From Candidatus Fusicatenibacter merdavium (GTDB lineage Bacteria > Bacillota > Clostridia > Lachnospirales > Lachnospiraceae): a DNA stretch of 44,785 bases. Under the pieces are notes generated by a model that did no database searches, was not told the origin of the DNA, and saw nothing but the letters and a program-made list of their open reading frames with translations. The stretch is taken from assembly GCA_019115005.1 (NCBI GenBank), contig DXEK01000190.1, positions 1 to 44,785 of the forward strand, given 5' to 3'. Both the position numbers and the translations under genes were made by a program. This document shows positions 1 to 8,861 of this stretch, in pieces. Position 1 is the stretch's first letter. Every line of letters starts with the position of its first letter.

Positions 1-20
1 AAATCTTTCTCTTTGCCCCA

Positions 21-812
21 TTAGCCTTCAATAGAAATCAACTCCTCCGCAAATTTTCTGTATGCAATGCCTGCGCTTGCCTTCGGGCTGTACCGTTCCA
101 CCGGCATGCTGTAATAAATGCTTTCCCCCACTTTCACGGTATGGGGGATCCTCGTATTAAAAATCCTGATCTGCCCATGGAAACTTTCTGTCACCTGCTC
201 TGTCAATGTCCTGCACAGGTTCGTCCTCGCCTCACACATGGTCATCAGGATGCCTGCGACCTTGAGTTTGGGATTGATCCGGCGCCGGATCTTCGTCACC
301 GTCCGAAGATAGTCCTGCAGTCCCATCATCGCCAAGAGCTGCGGATTCACCGCGATAATGACCTCATCAGCAGCCGCAAGGGCATTGATGGTCAGCATTC
401 CCAGGGAAGGGCAGGTATCAATCAGAATATAATCATATTTCTCCCTGAGCGGATCCAGGATCTCCGACAGGATCTTTTCCGCTCCCATTTCCAGCCGCAG
501 CTTTGCGTCCGCCACAGACAGATAAATAGAAGAAGGAATAAAATCTACGCCGTCCTCTGTCCGGATACACTTCTTCATGGCCGGAAGTTTTTCATCCTCT
601 ATCGCTGCCATCATCAGATGGCCGATGGTATTTTCCAGTTCCCCTGTATTTTCAATCCCATAACAGGCCGTCAGGTTCGCCTGGCTGTCAAAATCTACAG
701 CCAGCACTTTCTTCCCCTGTTTCCGCAGTGCGTATGCAAGGTTCAGGGTGGAGGTAGTTTTCCCCACCCCGCCTTTCTGTGATCCGATAACGTAAATCTT
801 TCCCATCATCAA
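21..812 (-). CDS. ParA/Soj-family ATPase
   Basis: Protein begins MGKIYVIGSQKGGVGKTTSTLNLAYAL (deviant Walker A KGGVGKTT), with DFDSQANLT and YILIDTCPSLGMLTINAL motifs. Confidence 0.93.
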   Translation of the reverse strand: MMMGKIYVIGSQKGGVGKTTSTLNLAYALRKQGKKVLAVDFDSQANLTACYGIENTGELENTIGHLMMAAIEDEKLPAMKKCIRTEDGVDFIPSSIYLSVADAKLRLEMGAEKILSEILDPLREKYDYILIDTCPSLGMLTINALAAADEVIIAVNPQLLAMMGLQDYLRTVTKIRRRINPKLKVAGILMTMCEARTNLCRTLTEQVTESFHGQIRIFNTRIPHTVKVGESIYYSMPVERYSPKASAGIAYRKFAEELISIEG

Positions 813-1063
813 TACCGTCCTTTCTTTTCCGCGACCTTATCCGCCGTTTCCCTGCCGCTTTCCTCAAAAACATCCACATAGCTTGCTTCCTCTCTTGGAA
901 CGATCACCAGCCGCCCCTCCTCACACGTAACAGTAATGGATGTCCCGCAGTCAAATCCAGCTTCACGGAGCCACTGCCCTTTCAGCATAATGGCCGGTGT
1001 GGATTTATACTGATATCCGCTCTGCTCATAGACTTTCATATTTCTGAATTTTTTCATTGCCAT
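809..1063 (-). CDS. SymE-like (AbrB-fold) small protein
   Basis: TPAIMLKGQWLREAGFDCGTSITVTCEEGRLVIVP matches the remembered SymE-toxin pattern (P.I.LKG.WL..AGF..G..V.V....G.L.I.P); overlaps the parA start by 4 nt. Confidence 0.7.
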   Translation of the reverse strand: MAMKKFRNMKVYEQSGYQYKSTPAIMLKGQWLREAGFDCGTSITVTCEEGRLVIVPREEASYVDVFEESGRETADKVAEKKGRY

Positions 1064-1264
1064 AGATGTACCTCCTTAAACCGTAAATGAATATTTACTT
1101 TAGAAATGCCTTTGTCTTCCAGTCATCGGCCGTCAATCCAACGGCACCACCTCCCTTAAATCCTTCTGACGGAAACATCGCTCAACTAACCTCGGCTTCG
1201 CCTCGCTAAGGCTCGCGATGTGCGTTCTCACTAAGCTCAGCTGACGCTTCGCTAAGTGTTCACA

Positions 1265-1304
1265 GCAAAAAACAGCTGCCAATGCATTTACGCATCAGCA
1301 GCTG
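1265..1304 (-). terminator. Probable Rho-independent terminator downstream of rlmD
   Basis: Minus strand CAGCTGCTGATGC-gtaaat-GCATTGGCAGCTG followed by TTTTTT. Confidence 0.6.
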
Positions 1305-1323
1305 CCGATTTAAGTTCCGTGTA

Positions 1324-2772
1324 TTATTTATTTGACTGTTTCTCCTGATCCTTGATCCTGTAATAGTCTTCCATATCCAGAGTCAGATCCACATGAGTGT
1401 CAGGCTTTGATTTTCGGTTGCTCAAGAGGCACACAGTCTCCACATGCCCCGTCATCGGAAACATATCCACCCCGCGCACTCTCCGGATCTCATACCCTCT
1501 CTCGCAGATCCACTTCAGATCCCTCGCCAGCGTGGCCGAGTCGCAGGAAACATACACGATCCGCTCCGGCTGCATTTTCACAAGCGTCTCCAGCAGTGCC
1601 TGATCGCACCCCTTCCGCGGCGGATCCACGACGATCACATCCGCCCGGGCCTCGCCTCTGGCGTACTTCTCCGGCAGCACCTCTTCTGCCTTTCCGACAA
1701 AGAATTCCGCATTCTCAATCCCGTTCAGCGCCGCATTCCGCTTCGCATCCTCGATGGCCGCCGGAACGATCTCGACGCCGTACACTTTCTTCGCCTTCTG
1801 AGCCAAAAACAAGGAGATCGTACCGATTCCACAATACAGATCCCAGACTATCTCCTCTCCTTTCAGTCCTGCATACTCCAGCGCCAGTCCGTACAGCTGC
1901 TCCGTCTGAACCGGGTTTACCTGATAAAAAGAAAGCGGAGAGATCTGATATTTCACCGTTCCGATATAATCTGAAATATACGGAGTTCCCCAGAGTGTGC
2001 GGATCTGATTTCCCATGATCACATTTGTCCGCTCTCTGTTAATGCTCACTGTGATGCTCGTCATTCCCGGAATCCTGCGGAGCTTTTCCACCAGCGCCTC
2101 TTTCTTCGGCACCTGCTCCCCGTTGATCACAAGGCAGACCATCACTTCCTTCGTCCGGAATCCGTACCGGATCAGGATATGGCGCACCAGCCCGGTTCCG
2201 TTCTTCTCATCGTAGGCCGGAACTTTGAACTCTTCCATCCACCCGAGCACTGCGTCCAGAACCTGCTGATTTTCCTCCACTCCCAGCAGGCAGTTTCTGT
2301 TATTGATGATATCATGGGTCCGCCCCGCGTAAAATCCCGTCACCAGGTTTCCGTCCTTATCCATCCCCACCGGAAACTGTGCCTTATTCCGGTACCGGAA
2401 CGGATGCTCCATGCCGACGATCGGCTCCATCGGAAGCTTCTCGAATCCGCCGATCCGCCGCAGATTGTCTTCGATCTTCTTCTGTTTAAAGCGGAGCTGC
2501 TCCTGATAATCCATCATCTGCAGCTGGCATCCGCCGCAGGGCCGCGCAATCGGACAGGCAGGCTCTACTCTGTGCGGCGACGGCTGCAGAATACGCATCA
2601 GCCGTGCGTAAGCATAATTCTTTTTTGCTTTCATGATCTTGGCTTCGATGACATCTCCGATCACTGCATCCTTCACAAAGAGGGTATAGCCATCTGCTTT
2701 GCCTATACCCTCTCCATCATGTCCCATATCTTCGATTGTCCCCGTCAGAATATCATTCTTCTGGTAATTCAT
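1324..2772 (-). CDS. rlmD: 23S rRNA (uracil(1939)-C(5))-methyltransferase, RlmD/TrmA family
   Basis: TRAM-like N-terminus, CPIARPCGGCQLQ cysteine cluster, WDLYCGIGTISLFLA, VDPPRKGCD, YVSCDSATLARDL. Confidence 0.93.
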   Translation of the reverse strand: MNYQKNDILTGTIEDMGHDGEGIGKADGYTLFVKDAVIGDVIEAKIMKAKKNYAYARLMRILQPSPHRVEPACPIARPCGGCQLQMMDYQEQLRFKQKKIEDNLRRIGGFEKLPMEPIVGMEHPFRYRNKAQFPVGMDKDGNLVTGFYAGRTHDIINNRNCLLGVEENQQVLDAVLGWMEEFKVPAYDEKNGTGLVRHILIRYGFRTKEVMVCLVINGEQVPKKEALVEKLRRIPGMTSITVSINRERTNVIMGNQIRTLWGTPYISDYIGTVKYQISPLSFYQVNPVQTEQLYGLALEYAGLKGEEIVWDLYCGIGTISLFLAQKAKKVYGVEIVPAAIEDAKRNAALNGIENAEFFVGKAEEVLPEKYARGEARADVIVVDPPRKGCDQALLETLVKMQPERIVYVSCDSATLARDLKWICERGYEIRRVRGVDMFPMTGHVETVCLLSNRKSKPDTHVDLTLDMEDYYRIKDQEKQSNK

Positions 2773-3722
2773 CAGATTTCTCCTGTCTTTCTGATATTTG
2801 ATTCAAACAGCCGGTTGTATCCCAGCCAGTCGCCGGTGTTCTCATTGCTGGAAGCGAACAGTTCCGTCAGCGTCTCCATCTTGGCGTCTGCATTGTCCGC
2901 CAGGTTCAGCGCCAGCGCCTCTGCCAGCGCCGGTTTTTTCGGCGAGCCGTATTCCAGTTCTCCGTGGTGTGCCAGAATGCAGTGTTTCAGCTTGTTCTCC
3001 AGATCCTCCGGAAAGCCTGCGATTTTCTTTACCTCGTCATGAACGATCTCCGCCCCGATCATAATGTGTCCGAGCAGCTGTCCGTCGTCCGTATAATCAT
3101 TCTGCGGAAACGCGGAAAGCTCCCGTGTCTTTCCGATATCATGCAGGATCGCCGCACTGATCAGAAGGTCCCGGTTCAGGATCGGATACGCTTTTGTCAT
3201 AAAGTCACAGAAGCGGGTCACACTCAGCGTATGTTCCAGCAGTCCGCCGACAAAACCATGGTGTACATTTTTCGCTGCGGAACTGGTCTTAAAACGCTTA
3301 ACCATGTCTGTATCACGGACAAAGAGATTTTCCAGCATTCCCATCAGATACGGATTTTTAATGGAATGAATGTATTTCAGAAGTGTCTGATACATCTCTT
3401 CGATATCATACCGGCTGGTCGGGAGATAATCGGCAGGGTTGTATTCCCCTTCCCTGGCCTTCCGCGCCCGTTTGATTGATACCTGCAGGGCGCCGTTAAA
3501 GCTGTTCACATCTCCGACAATGTCAATATAATCAAACACATCAAACTCATCGATCCCCTGGGAATTCGGTTCCCAGATCTTCGCGTCGATCGTTCCGGTA
3601 CGGTCCTGAAGGATCACGTTTTCATACGGCTTTCCGTTTTTTGTCACTGCAGGCTGGCGGTGCTTACACAGATAAATTCCCGTCATCCGGTTTCCTTCAC
3701 GCAGTTCATTGATATATTTCAT
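2772..3722 (-). CDS. 3'-5' exoribonuclease, YhaM family (OB-fold + HD domain)
   Basis: N-terminal OB fold (YLCKHRQPAVTKNGKPYENVILQDRTGTIDAKIWEP), HD motif (HHGFVGGLLEHTLSV...AAILHDIGKTRE); start overlaps the rlmD end. Confidence 0.87.
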   Translation of the reverse strand: MKYINELREGNRMTGIYLCKHRQPAVTKNGKPYENVILQDRTGTIDAKIWEPNSQGIDEFDVFDYIDIVGDVNSFNGALQVSIKRARKAREGEYNPADYLPTSRYDIEEMYQTLLKYIHSIKNPYLMGMLENLFVRDTDMVKRFKTSSAAKNVHHGFVGGLLEHTLSVTRFCDFMTKAYPILNRDLLISAAILHDIGKTRELSAFPQNDYTDDGQLLGHIMIGAEIVHDEVKKIAGFPEDLENKLKHCILAHHGELEYGSPKKPALAEALALNLADNADAKMETLTELFASSNENTGDWLGYNRLFESNIRKTGEI

Positions 3723-4045
3723 GATTTTATGTACTCCTTATTTTCCAATACTAACGTCCGGAACGCATAAAAAGACTTTTCCTTATACATCCGGGGTCTG
3801 AGATACTTCCCAAAATACCTGAAATCTCCCCTGCAAAATTACGCCGAAAACAGATCGATACGATCCGACCAGCGGTTCACTCAGCAAGACCGCCGCGGCG
3901 CCCAGCCATAAAAACGTTTCGCGACAAACTGTATGCGCAAAGAGCCGGAGTTCAAATGCCGCGACCATATCGCTCACTTCGCCGTTTGCTGCAGGGTTCT
4001 CAACTGCTTTATTATATAGTAAAACCGGAAAGGTTGCAATCAATT

Positions 4046-5323
4046 TTAAATTTCCCCGATCGTCACCTCAAACTGCATCTCCGCATAACCTTCCGCGCCT
4101 TTGCGCATTGCAGTCACCGTGACTGTCTGGCCGGGACTGTATTTGCTCAGCTGTTCCTGATACTGTTTCAGAGTCTGAACCTTTTCGTCGCCGATCTGCA
4201 CGATCACATCATACTCCATGATGCCGGCATATACCGCAGGGGAATCCTCGGCTACACTGTTGACCAGCACTCCTTTCGGAATTCCGGTACGCTCGGAGAG
4301 TTCATCCGTGACGTCCTGCCCCTTAATTCCGATGTACGGTCGGGCCTCATTATTGGAGAGTGTTTCAATCAGTGACTTGATCTGAGAGATTGCCAGACTC
4401 GTCACGATATTTTTACTGTCAGAACTGTAGTTTTGCGCAATAATCCCGACGATCTCTCCGTCCAGATTGATCAGGATTCCGCTTCCCTCCGGACTTCCCA
4501 GAATATCTGTAGTCAGAAGTGTGTATTCCGTATCCAGCGTAGAGATTTTATTGGTCACAGATGTGACGACTCCATACGCGACGGAGTCGCTGTATCCCAT
4601 CGGACTTCCCAGCGCCAGCACCGGGTCTCCCTGTGATACACTGTAGGAATTTCCCAAAGGCGCAACTTCCATTCCCTCTCTTGTCGACTCAGAAAGCTTG
4701 GAGAGTTCGACCTTGAGGATCGTCAATCCCGTATTGGCGTCATGTCTCTGGTAGATTGCATCTACCGTCGACGAATCCCAGAAAGTCACCTGAATCCGTT
4801 CCACATTTTCTACGACCCGGTATTCCGTCAAAATAAAGAGATCCTGTCCTTCCTCCGCGACAATCAGTCCGGTGATCTGCTGCTGATTTTCATAATTCTG
4901 ATGGAAATAGTCCATCTGATTCGTAATGCCGATCACCGTCACCAACGCGCGTTTCGGCGTCTCCGCTACAGCAAGCATTTCCTTATACAGGTTTTCATAG
5001 TCCTCCAGCGTGATCTCCTCGTCCGGCTCCTCAGTCGGCGCCGGAGTCGGTGTCGGCGTGGAAGAAGCTTCCGGATCCGCTGCGGCATTCCCATCCGGTT
5101 CTGGTTCTTCATCCGTCGGTATATCTACTTTTTCAGTCCCATTCAGCGCCGCTGAAATCTTCGGTTCTGCGACAACAAAAGTCACCGCTGCGATCAGGCC
5201 GAAAAGCACCGCCGCACACAGAAACAGAAGACACCGGATCAGCCATTTTTTTCTGTCCGGCGGCTCTTTTTTTATCGTCTCTTTCATGAATTTATAAGAT
5301 TTGGGATCACTGTCCATAGGCAC
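4046..5323 (-). CDS. S1C (HtrA/DegP-like) trypsin-fold protein with C-terminal PDZ domain; catalytic residues appear degenerate
   Basis: Single N-terminal TM segment, Pro/Thr/Glu-rich linker, HtrA-like core (LALGSPMGYSDSVAYGVVTSV...INLDGEIVGI), PDZ (YIGIKGQDVTDELSERTGIPKGVLVNSVAEDSPAVYAGIMEYDVIVQIGDEKV). Confidence 0.85.
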   Translation of the reverse strand: MPMDSDPKSYKFMKETIKKEPPDRKKWLIRCLLFLCAAVLFGLIAAVTFVVAEPKISAALNGTEKVDIPTDEEPEPDGNAAADPEASSTPTPTPAPTEEPDEEITLEDYENLYKEMLAVAETPKRALVTVIGITNQMDYFHQNYENQQQITGLIVAEEGQDLFILTEYRVVENVERIQVTFWDSSTVDAIYQRHDANTGLTILKVELSKLSESTREGMEVAPLGNSYSVSQGDPVLALGSPMGYSDSVAYGVVTSVTNKISTLDTEYTLLTTDILGSPEGSGILINLDGEIVGIIAQNYSSDSKNIVTSLAISQIKSLIETLSNNEARPYIGIKGQDVTDELSERTGIPKGVLVNSVAEDSPAVYAGIMEYDVIVQIGDEKVQTLKQYQEQLSKYSPGQTVTVTAMRKGAEGYAEMQFEVTIGEI

Positions 5324-5488
5324 AATCCTCCGACGAAACTTAATTCAAAACAGGTAACTGTTCAGCCAACTGAACTGCCGCCAAAATGTTTCTTACTATT
5401 TTATCAAAAAAATATGAACATTCTATGAAGAAAAAGACAACAGTTTCAACATATCCTTATATTTACCGGTGAAAAGCTGAACTTGTAA

Positions 5489-5595
5489 CCGGCATCCAGC
5501 CATTGAGAATCGCTTCGCGATAGGCTCGATACCCACAGGCACTATGTTTTCACAAGGTCTGCGCAGTAAATGCACAGACCTGGCGGAACTGTAAC
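5489..5595 (+). repeat. Dispersed ~105-nt structured repeat, copy 1
   Basis: ccggcatccagccattgagaatcgcttcgcgat...actatgttttcacaaggtctgcgcagtaaatgcacagacc...gaactgtaac; matches the reverse complement of 23973-24073. Confidence 0.8.
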
Positions 5596-5624
5596 GACCG
5601 TTACAGAAACCGCAGAAAATTTTC

Positions 5625-5653
5625 TTTTCCTCATAGCGATTTTGGTCTATAAT
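5625..5653 (+). promoter_or_regulatory. Candidate sigma-A promoter for mutS2
   Basis: TTTTCC (5625-5630), 17-nt spacer, TATAAT (5648-5653). Confidence 0.5.
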
Positions 5654-5762
5654 GTTAATAACTTCATGCTGTCAGCAGCAGCCATTTTTCCGGCGGAACC
5701 CACAGCAATCCGCCTCCTGCTGCCGCCAGTATCATTATCAGAAACACCCGGAGGAAACAATC

Positions 5763-8141
5763 ATGAATCAAAAAGCGCTTCAGACCCTCGAGTTTGATAA
5801 AATCATAGAACAACTGACCACCTACGCCAGTTCCCCGATGGGGCAGAAACTCTGCAAGGAACTGCGTCCCTCATCGGATCTCTCCGAGATCAATCACATG
5901 CAGACAGAGACTCACGACGCGCTGAACCGTCTGTTCAAGCGGGGCAGGATCTCTTTTGGCGGAGCCAAGGATATCCGCGGCTCTCTGAAACGTCTGGAGA
6001 TCGGCAGTTCTCTGAATATACCGGAACTGCTCCAGGTAGCCGGACTGCTGGAAAATACTGCCCGGGTCAAATCCTACGGCCGTCACGACAACGCCGACAC
6101 CGGCGAGGATTCCCTGGACATTCTCTTCAACTCTCTGGAACCGCTGACACCGCTCTCCACTGAGATCCGCCGGTGCATTCTCTCAGAGGACGAGATCAGC
6201 GACGACGCCAGTCCGAAGCTGAAACAAATCCGCCGCTCCATCCGTGCAGCCGGCGACAAGATCCACAGCCAGCTGAACGCGCTGGTCAACGGTTCTTACC
6301 GCAACTATCTTCAGGACGCTGTCGTAACCATGCGCGACGGCCGCTACTGCATTCCTGTCAAATCGGAATACAAAAGTCAAGTGCCCGGTATGATACATGA
6401 TCAGTCCGCCACGGGCTCCACGATCTTCGTGGAACCGATGGCAGTCGTGAAACTGAACAATGACATCCGGGAACTGGAGCTGAAGGAAGAGGAAGAGATT
6501 CAGGTCATTCTCTCCACCCTGAGCGCGCAGGTAGCCGAACATCTGGACATTCTGCGCTACAATCTGGAAAACATGGTGGCCCTCGACTTTATCTTCGCAC
6601 GGGCTTCCCTGGCGATGGAACAGGACGCCAATCAGCCAATCTTCAACACGGAAGGAAAAATTCATCTGCGCAAAGCGCGCCATCCGCTGATCGACAAGAA
6701 AAAAGTCGTTCCCATCGACGTGACGCTGGGCGAGGATTTCGACCTTCTGATCATCACCGGACCGAACACCGGCGGTAAGACAGTCTCTCTGAAAACCGTT
6801 GGTCTTCTGACGCTGATGGGCCAGTCCGGGCTGCACATACCGGCGCTCGACCGCTGCTCCCTGGCAGTCTTCGATGAGGTTTACGCCGACATCGGAGATG
6901 AACAGAGCATTGAGCAGTCTCTGAGTACCTTCTCGTCCCATATGACCAACGTGGTCTCCTTCCTGTCGAAGGCGGATCCGCGCTCCCTTGTCCTTTTCGA
7001 TGAGCTTGGAGCCGGAACAGACCCGACCGAAGGCGCCGCATTGGCCATCGCCATCCTCTCCTCGCTCCATGAGCAGGGGATCCGCACAATGGCGACGACC
7101 CATTACAGTGAGCTGAAAATTTACGCACTCTCGACGCCCGGCGTGGAAAACGCCTGCTGTGAGTTCGATGTGGAGACCTTAAGTCCGACCTACCGCCTGC
7201 TCATCGGCGTTCCCGGGAAGAGCAACGCCTTCGCTATTTCCAGTAAACTGGGCTTGCCGGACTACATTATTGAAAAGGCAAAAGAACAGATCAGCGAGCA
7301 GGATGAATCCTTTGAGGACGTCCTGACAACCCTGGAACAGAACCGGATCACAATGGAAAAGGAACAGGAAGAGTTGCGCCGTTACCGGGAAGAAGTGAAA
7401 GAACTGAAAAGCCGTCTGGCAAAAGAGCGGGAACGCCTCGACGAACGGCGGAATAAGATCATTGCCCAGGCCACCGAAAAAGCCGAAGCTATTCTGCGCG
7501 ATGCCAAGGATTACGCCGATCAGACCATGCGCGATTTCCAGAAATTCGGAAAAGAAAGCATTTCCGTCAGCGAAATGGAGAAGAAACGAACTGCGCTCCG
7601 TGAAAAGATGGACCGCCTGGACAAGAAAAAGGCAAAAACAGAACAGCCGAAAAAAACCGGAAATCTGAAACCTTCGGATCTGAAGCTTGGAGACTCCGTC
7701 AAGGTGCTCAGCCTGAACCTGAAAGGAACCGTAAGTTCCAAGCCGGACAGCAAAGGCTACCTGTTCGTTCAGATGGGGATCATGCGGTCCAAAATCCATA
7801 TTTCCGATCTGGCTCTGATCGACGAGCCGGTGATCACCGGACCTTCGATCGCGAAGACCGGAACCGGAAAGCTGAAACTCTCCAAATCCGCGACGATTTC
7901 CACGGAAATCAATCTCCTGGGAAAGACCGTAGACGAGGCGATCGCCGAACTGGACAAGTATCTGGATGACGCTTACCTTGCACACCTGCCCAGCGTGCGC
8001 ATTGTCCACGGGAAAGGAACCGGTGCGCTGCGCAAAGGCGTCCACAATTATCTTCGCCGCCTGAAATACGTCTCCGAATTCCATCTGGCTGAGTTCGGAG
8101 AGGGCGACGCAGGCGTAACTATTGTAACTTTCAAAAAATAA
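5763..8141 (+). CDS. mutS2: Endonuclease MutS2
   Basis: MNQKALQTLEFDKIIEQLTTYASSPMG start; Walker A TGPNTGGKTVSLKTVGLL; FDELGAGTDPTEGAALA; C-terminal Smr domain (VRIVHGKGTGALRKGVHNYL). Start 5763 chosen over 5652 (ggaggaaacaATC-ATG). Confidence 0.95.
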   Translation: MNQKALQTLEFDKIIEQLTTYASSPMGQKLCKELRPSSDLSEINHMQTETHDALNRLFKRGRISFGGAKDIRGSLKRLEIGSSLNIPELLQVAGLLENTARVKSYGRHDNADTGEDSLDILFNSLEPLTPLSTEIRRCILSEDEISDDASPKLKQIRRSIRAAGDKIHSQLNALVNGSYRNYLQDAVVTMRDGRYCIPVKSEYKSQVPGMIHDQSATGSTIFVEPMAVVKLNNDIRELELKEEEEIQVILSTLSAQVAEHLDILRYNLENMVALDFIFARASLAMEQDANQPIFNTEGKIHLRKARHPLIDKKKVVPIDVTLGEDFDLLIITGPNTGGKTVSLKTVGLLTLMGQSGLHIPALDRCSLAVFDEVYADIGDEQSIEQSLSTFSSHMTNVVSFLSKADPRSLVLFDELGAGTDPTEGAALAIAILSSLHEQGIRTMATTHYSELKIYALSTPGVENACCEFDVETLSPTYRLLIGVPGKSNAFAISSKLGLPDYIIEKAKEQISEQDESFEDVLTTLEQNRITMEKEQEELRRYREEVKELKSRLAKERERLDERRNKIIAQATEKAEAILRDAKDYADQTMRDFQKFGKESISVSEMEKKRTALREKMDRLDKKKAKTEQPKKTGNLKPSDLKLGDSVKVLSLNLKGTVSSKPDSKGYLFVQMGIMRSKIHISDLALIDEPVITGPSIAKTGTGKLKLSKSATISTEINLLGKTVDEAIAELDKYLDDAYLAHLPSVRIVHGKGTGALRKGVHNYLRRLKYVSEFHLAEFGEGDAGVTIVTFKK

Positions 8142-8153
8142 AAGGAGGCCCTC

Positions 8154-8861
8154 ATGGTATCCAAACAGAAAATTCTGATCGTCGACGACGACAACAATAT
8201 TGCAGAGTTAATTTCGCTCTATCTGACCAAAGAATGTTATGACACCCAGATTGTCAACGACGGAGAGGAGGCGCTGCGGGCCTTTGAAACCTTCCGCCCG
8301 AACCTGATCCTGCTGGACCTGATGCTTCCGGGTATGGACGGTTATCAGGTGTGCCGGGAAATCCGCCACAATTCCGACGTGCCGATCATCATGCTCTCGG
8401 CGAAAGGCGAGGTCTTCGACAAAGTCCTCGGGCTGGAACTGGGCGCCGACGACTACATCATCAAACCATTCGACTCCAAAGAGCTGGTCGCCCGCGTCAA
8501 AGCAGTCCTCCGCCGCTTCCAGGCCGCAAGACCGGTGCCTGCGGCGCCGTCCAATATCAAATGTGTGGAGTACCCGGATCTGATCATCAACCAGACAAAC
8601 TACTCCGTGATCTATCAGGGAAAGGCCATCGATATGCCGCCGAAGGAGCTGGAGCTTCTGTACTTCCTGGCCTCTTCGCCCAATCAGGTCTTCACGAGAG
8701 AACAGCTTCTGGACCATATCTGGGGCTACGAATACATCGGCGACACCCGTACCGTAGACGTTCACATCAAACGCCTCCGGGAAAAGATCAAGGATCACGA
8801 GTCCTGGTCCATCAGCACCGTCTGGGGCATCGGCTATAAATTTGAGGTCAAAACGCCATGA
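8154..8861 (+). CDS. Response regulator, OmpR/PhoB family
   Basis: Receiver domain ILIVDDDNN...LLDLMLPGMDGYQVC...KPFDSKELVARV; winged helix C-terminus; RBS aaaggagg. Confidence 0.94.
   Translation: MVSKQKILIVDDDNNIAELISLYLTKECYDTQIVNDGEEALRAFETFRPNLILLDLMLPGMDGYQVCREIRHNSDVPIIMLSAKGEVFDKVLGLELGADDYIIKPFDSKELVARVKAVLRRFQAARPVPAAPSNIKCVEYPDLIINQTNYSVIYQGKAIDMPPKELELLYFLASSPNQVFTREQLLDHIWGYEYIGDTRTVDVHIKRLREKIKDHESWSISTVWGIGYKFEVKTP

Noticed and set aside
3783-4043. 86-aa ORF downstream of the HtrA-like gene (KAVENPAANGEVSDMVAAFELRLFAHTVCRETFLWLGAAAVLLSEPLVG)
   Set aside because: It feels like a sequence seen repeatedly in this family (possible dispersed repeat), but I cannot confirm it as a gene or repeat from one copy; a BLASTN search would decide.
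6183-7103. 306-aa minus-strand ORF antisense to mutS2
   Set aside because: Shadow ORF of a conserved gene.
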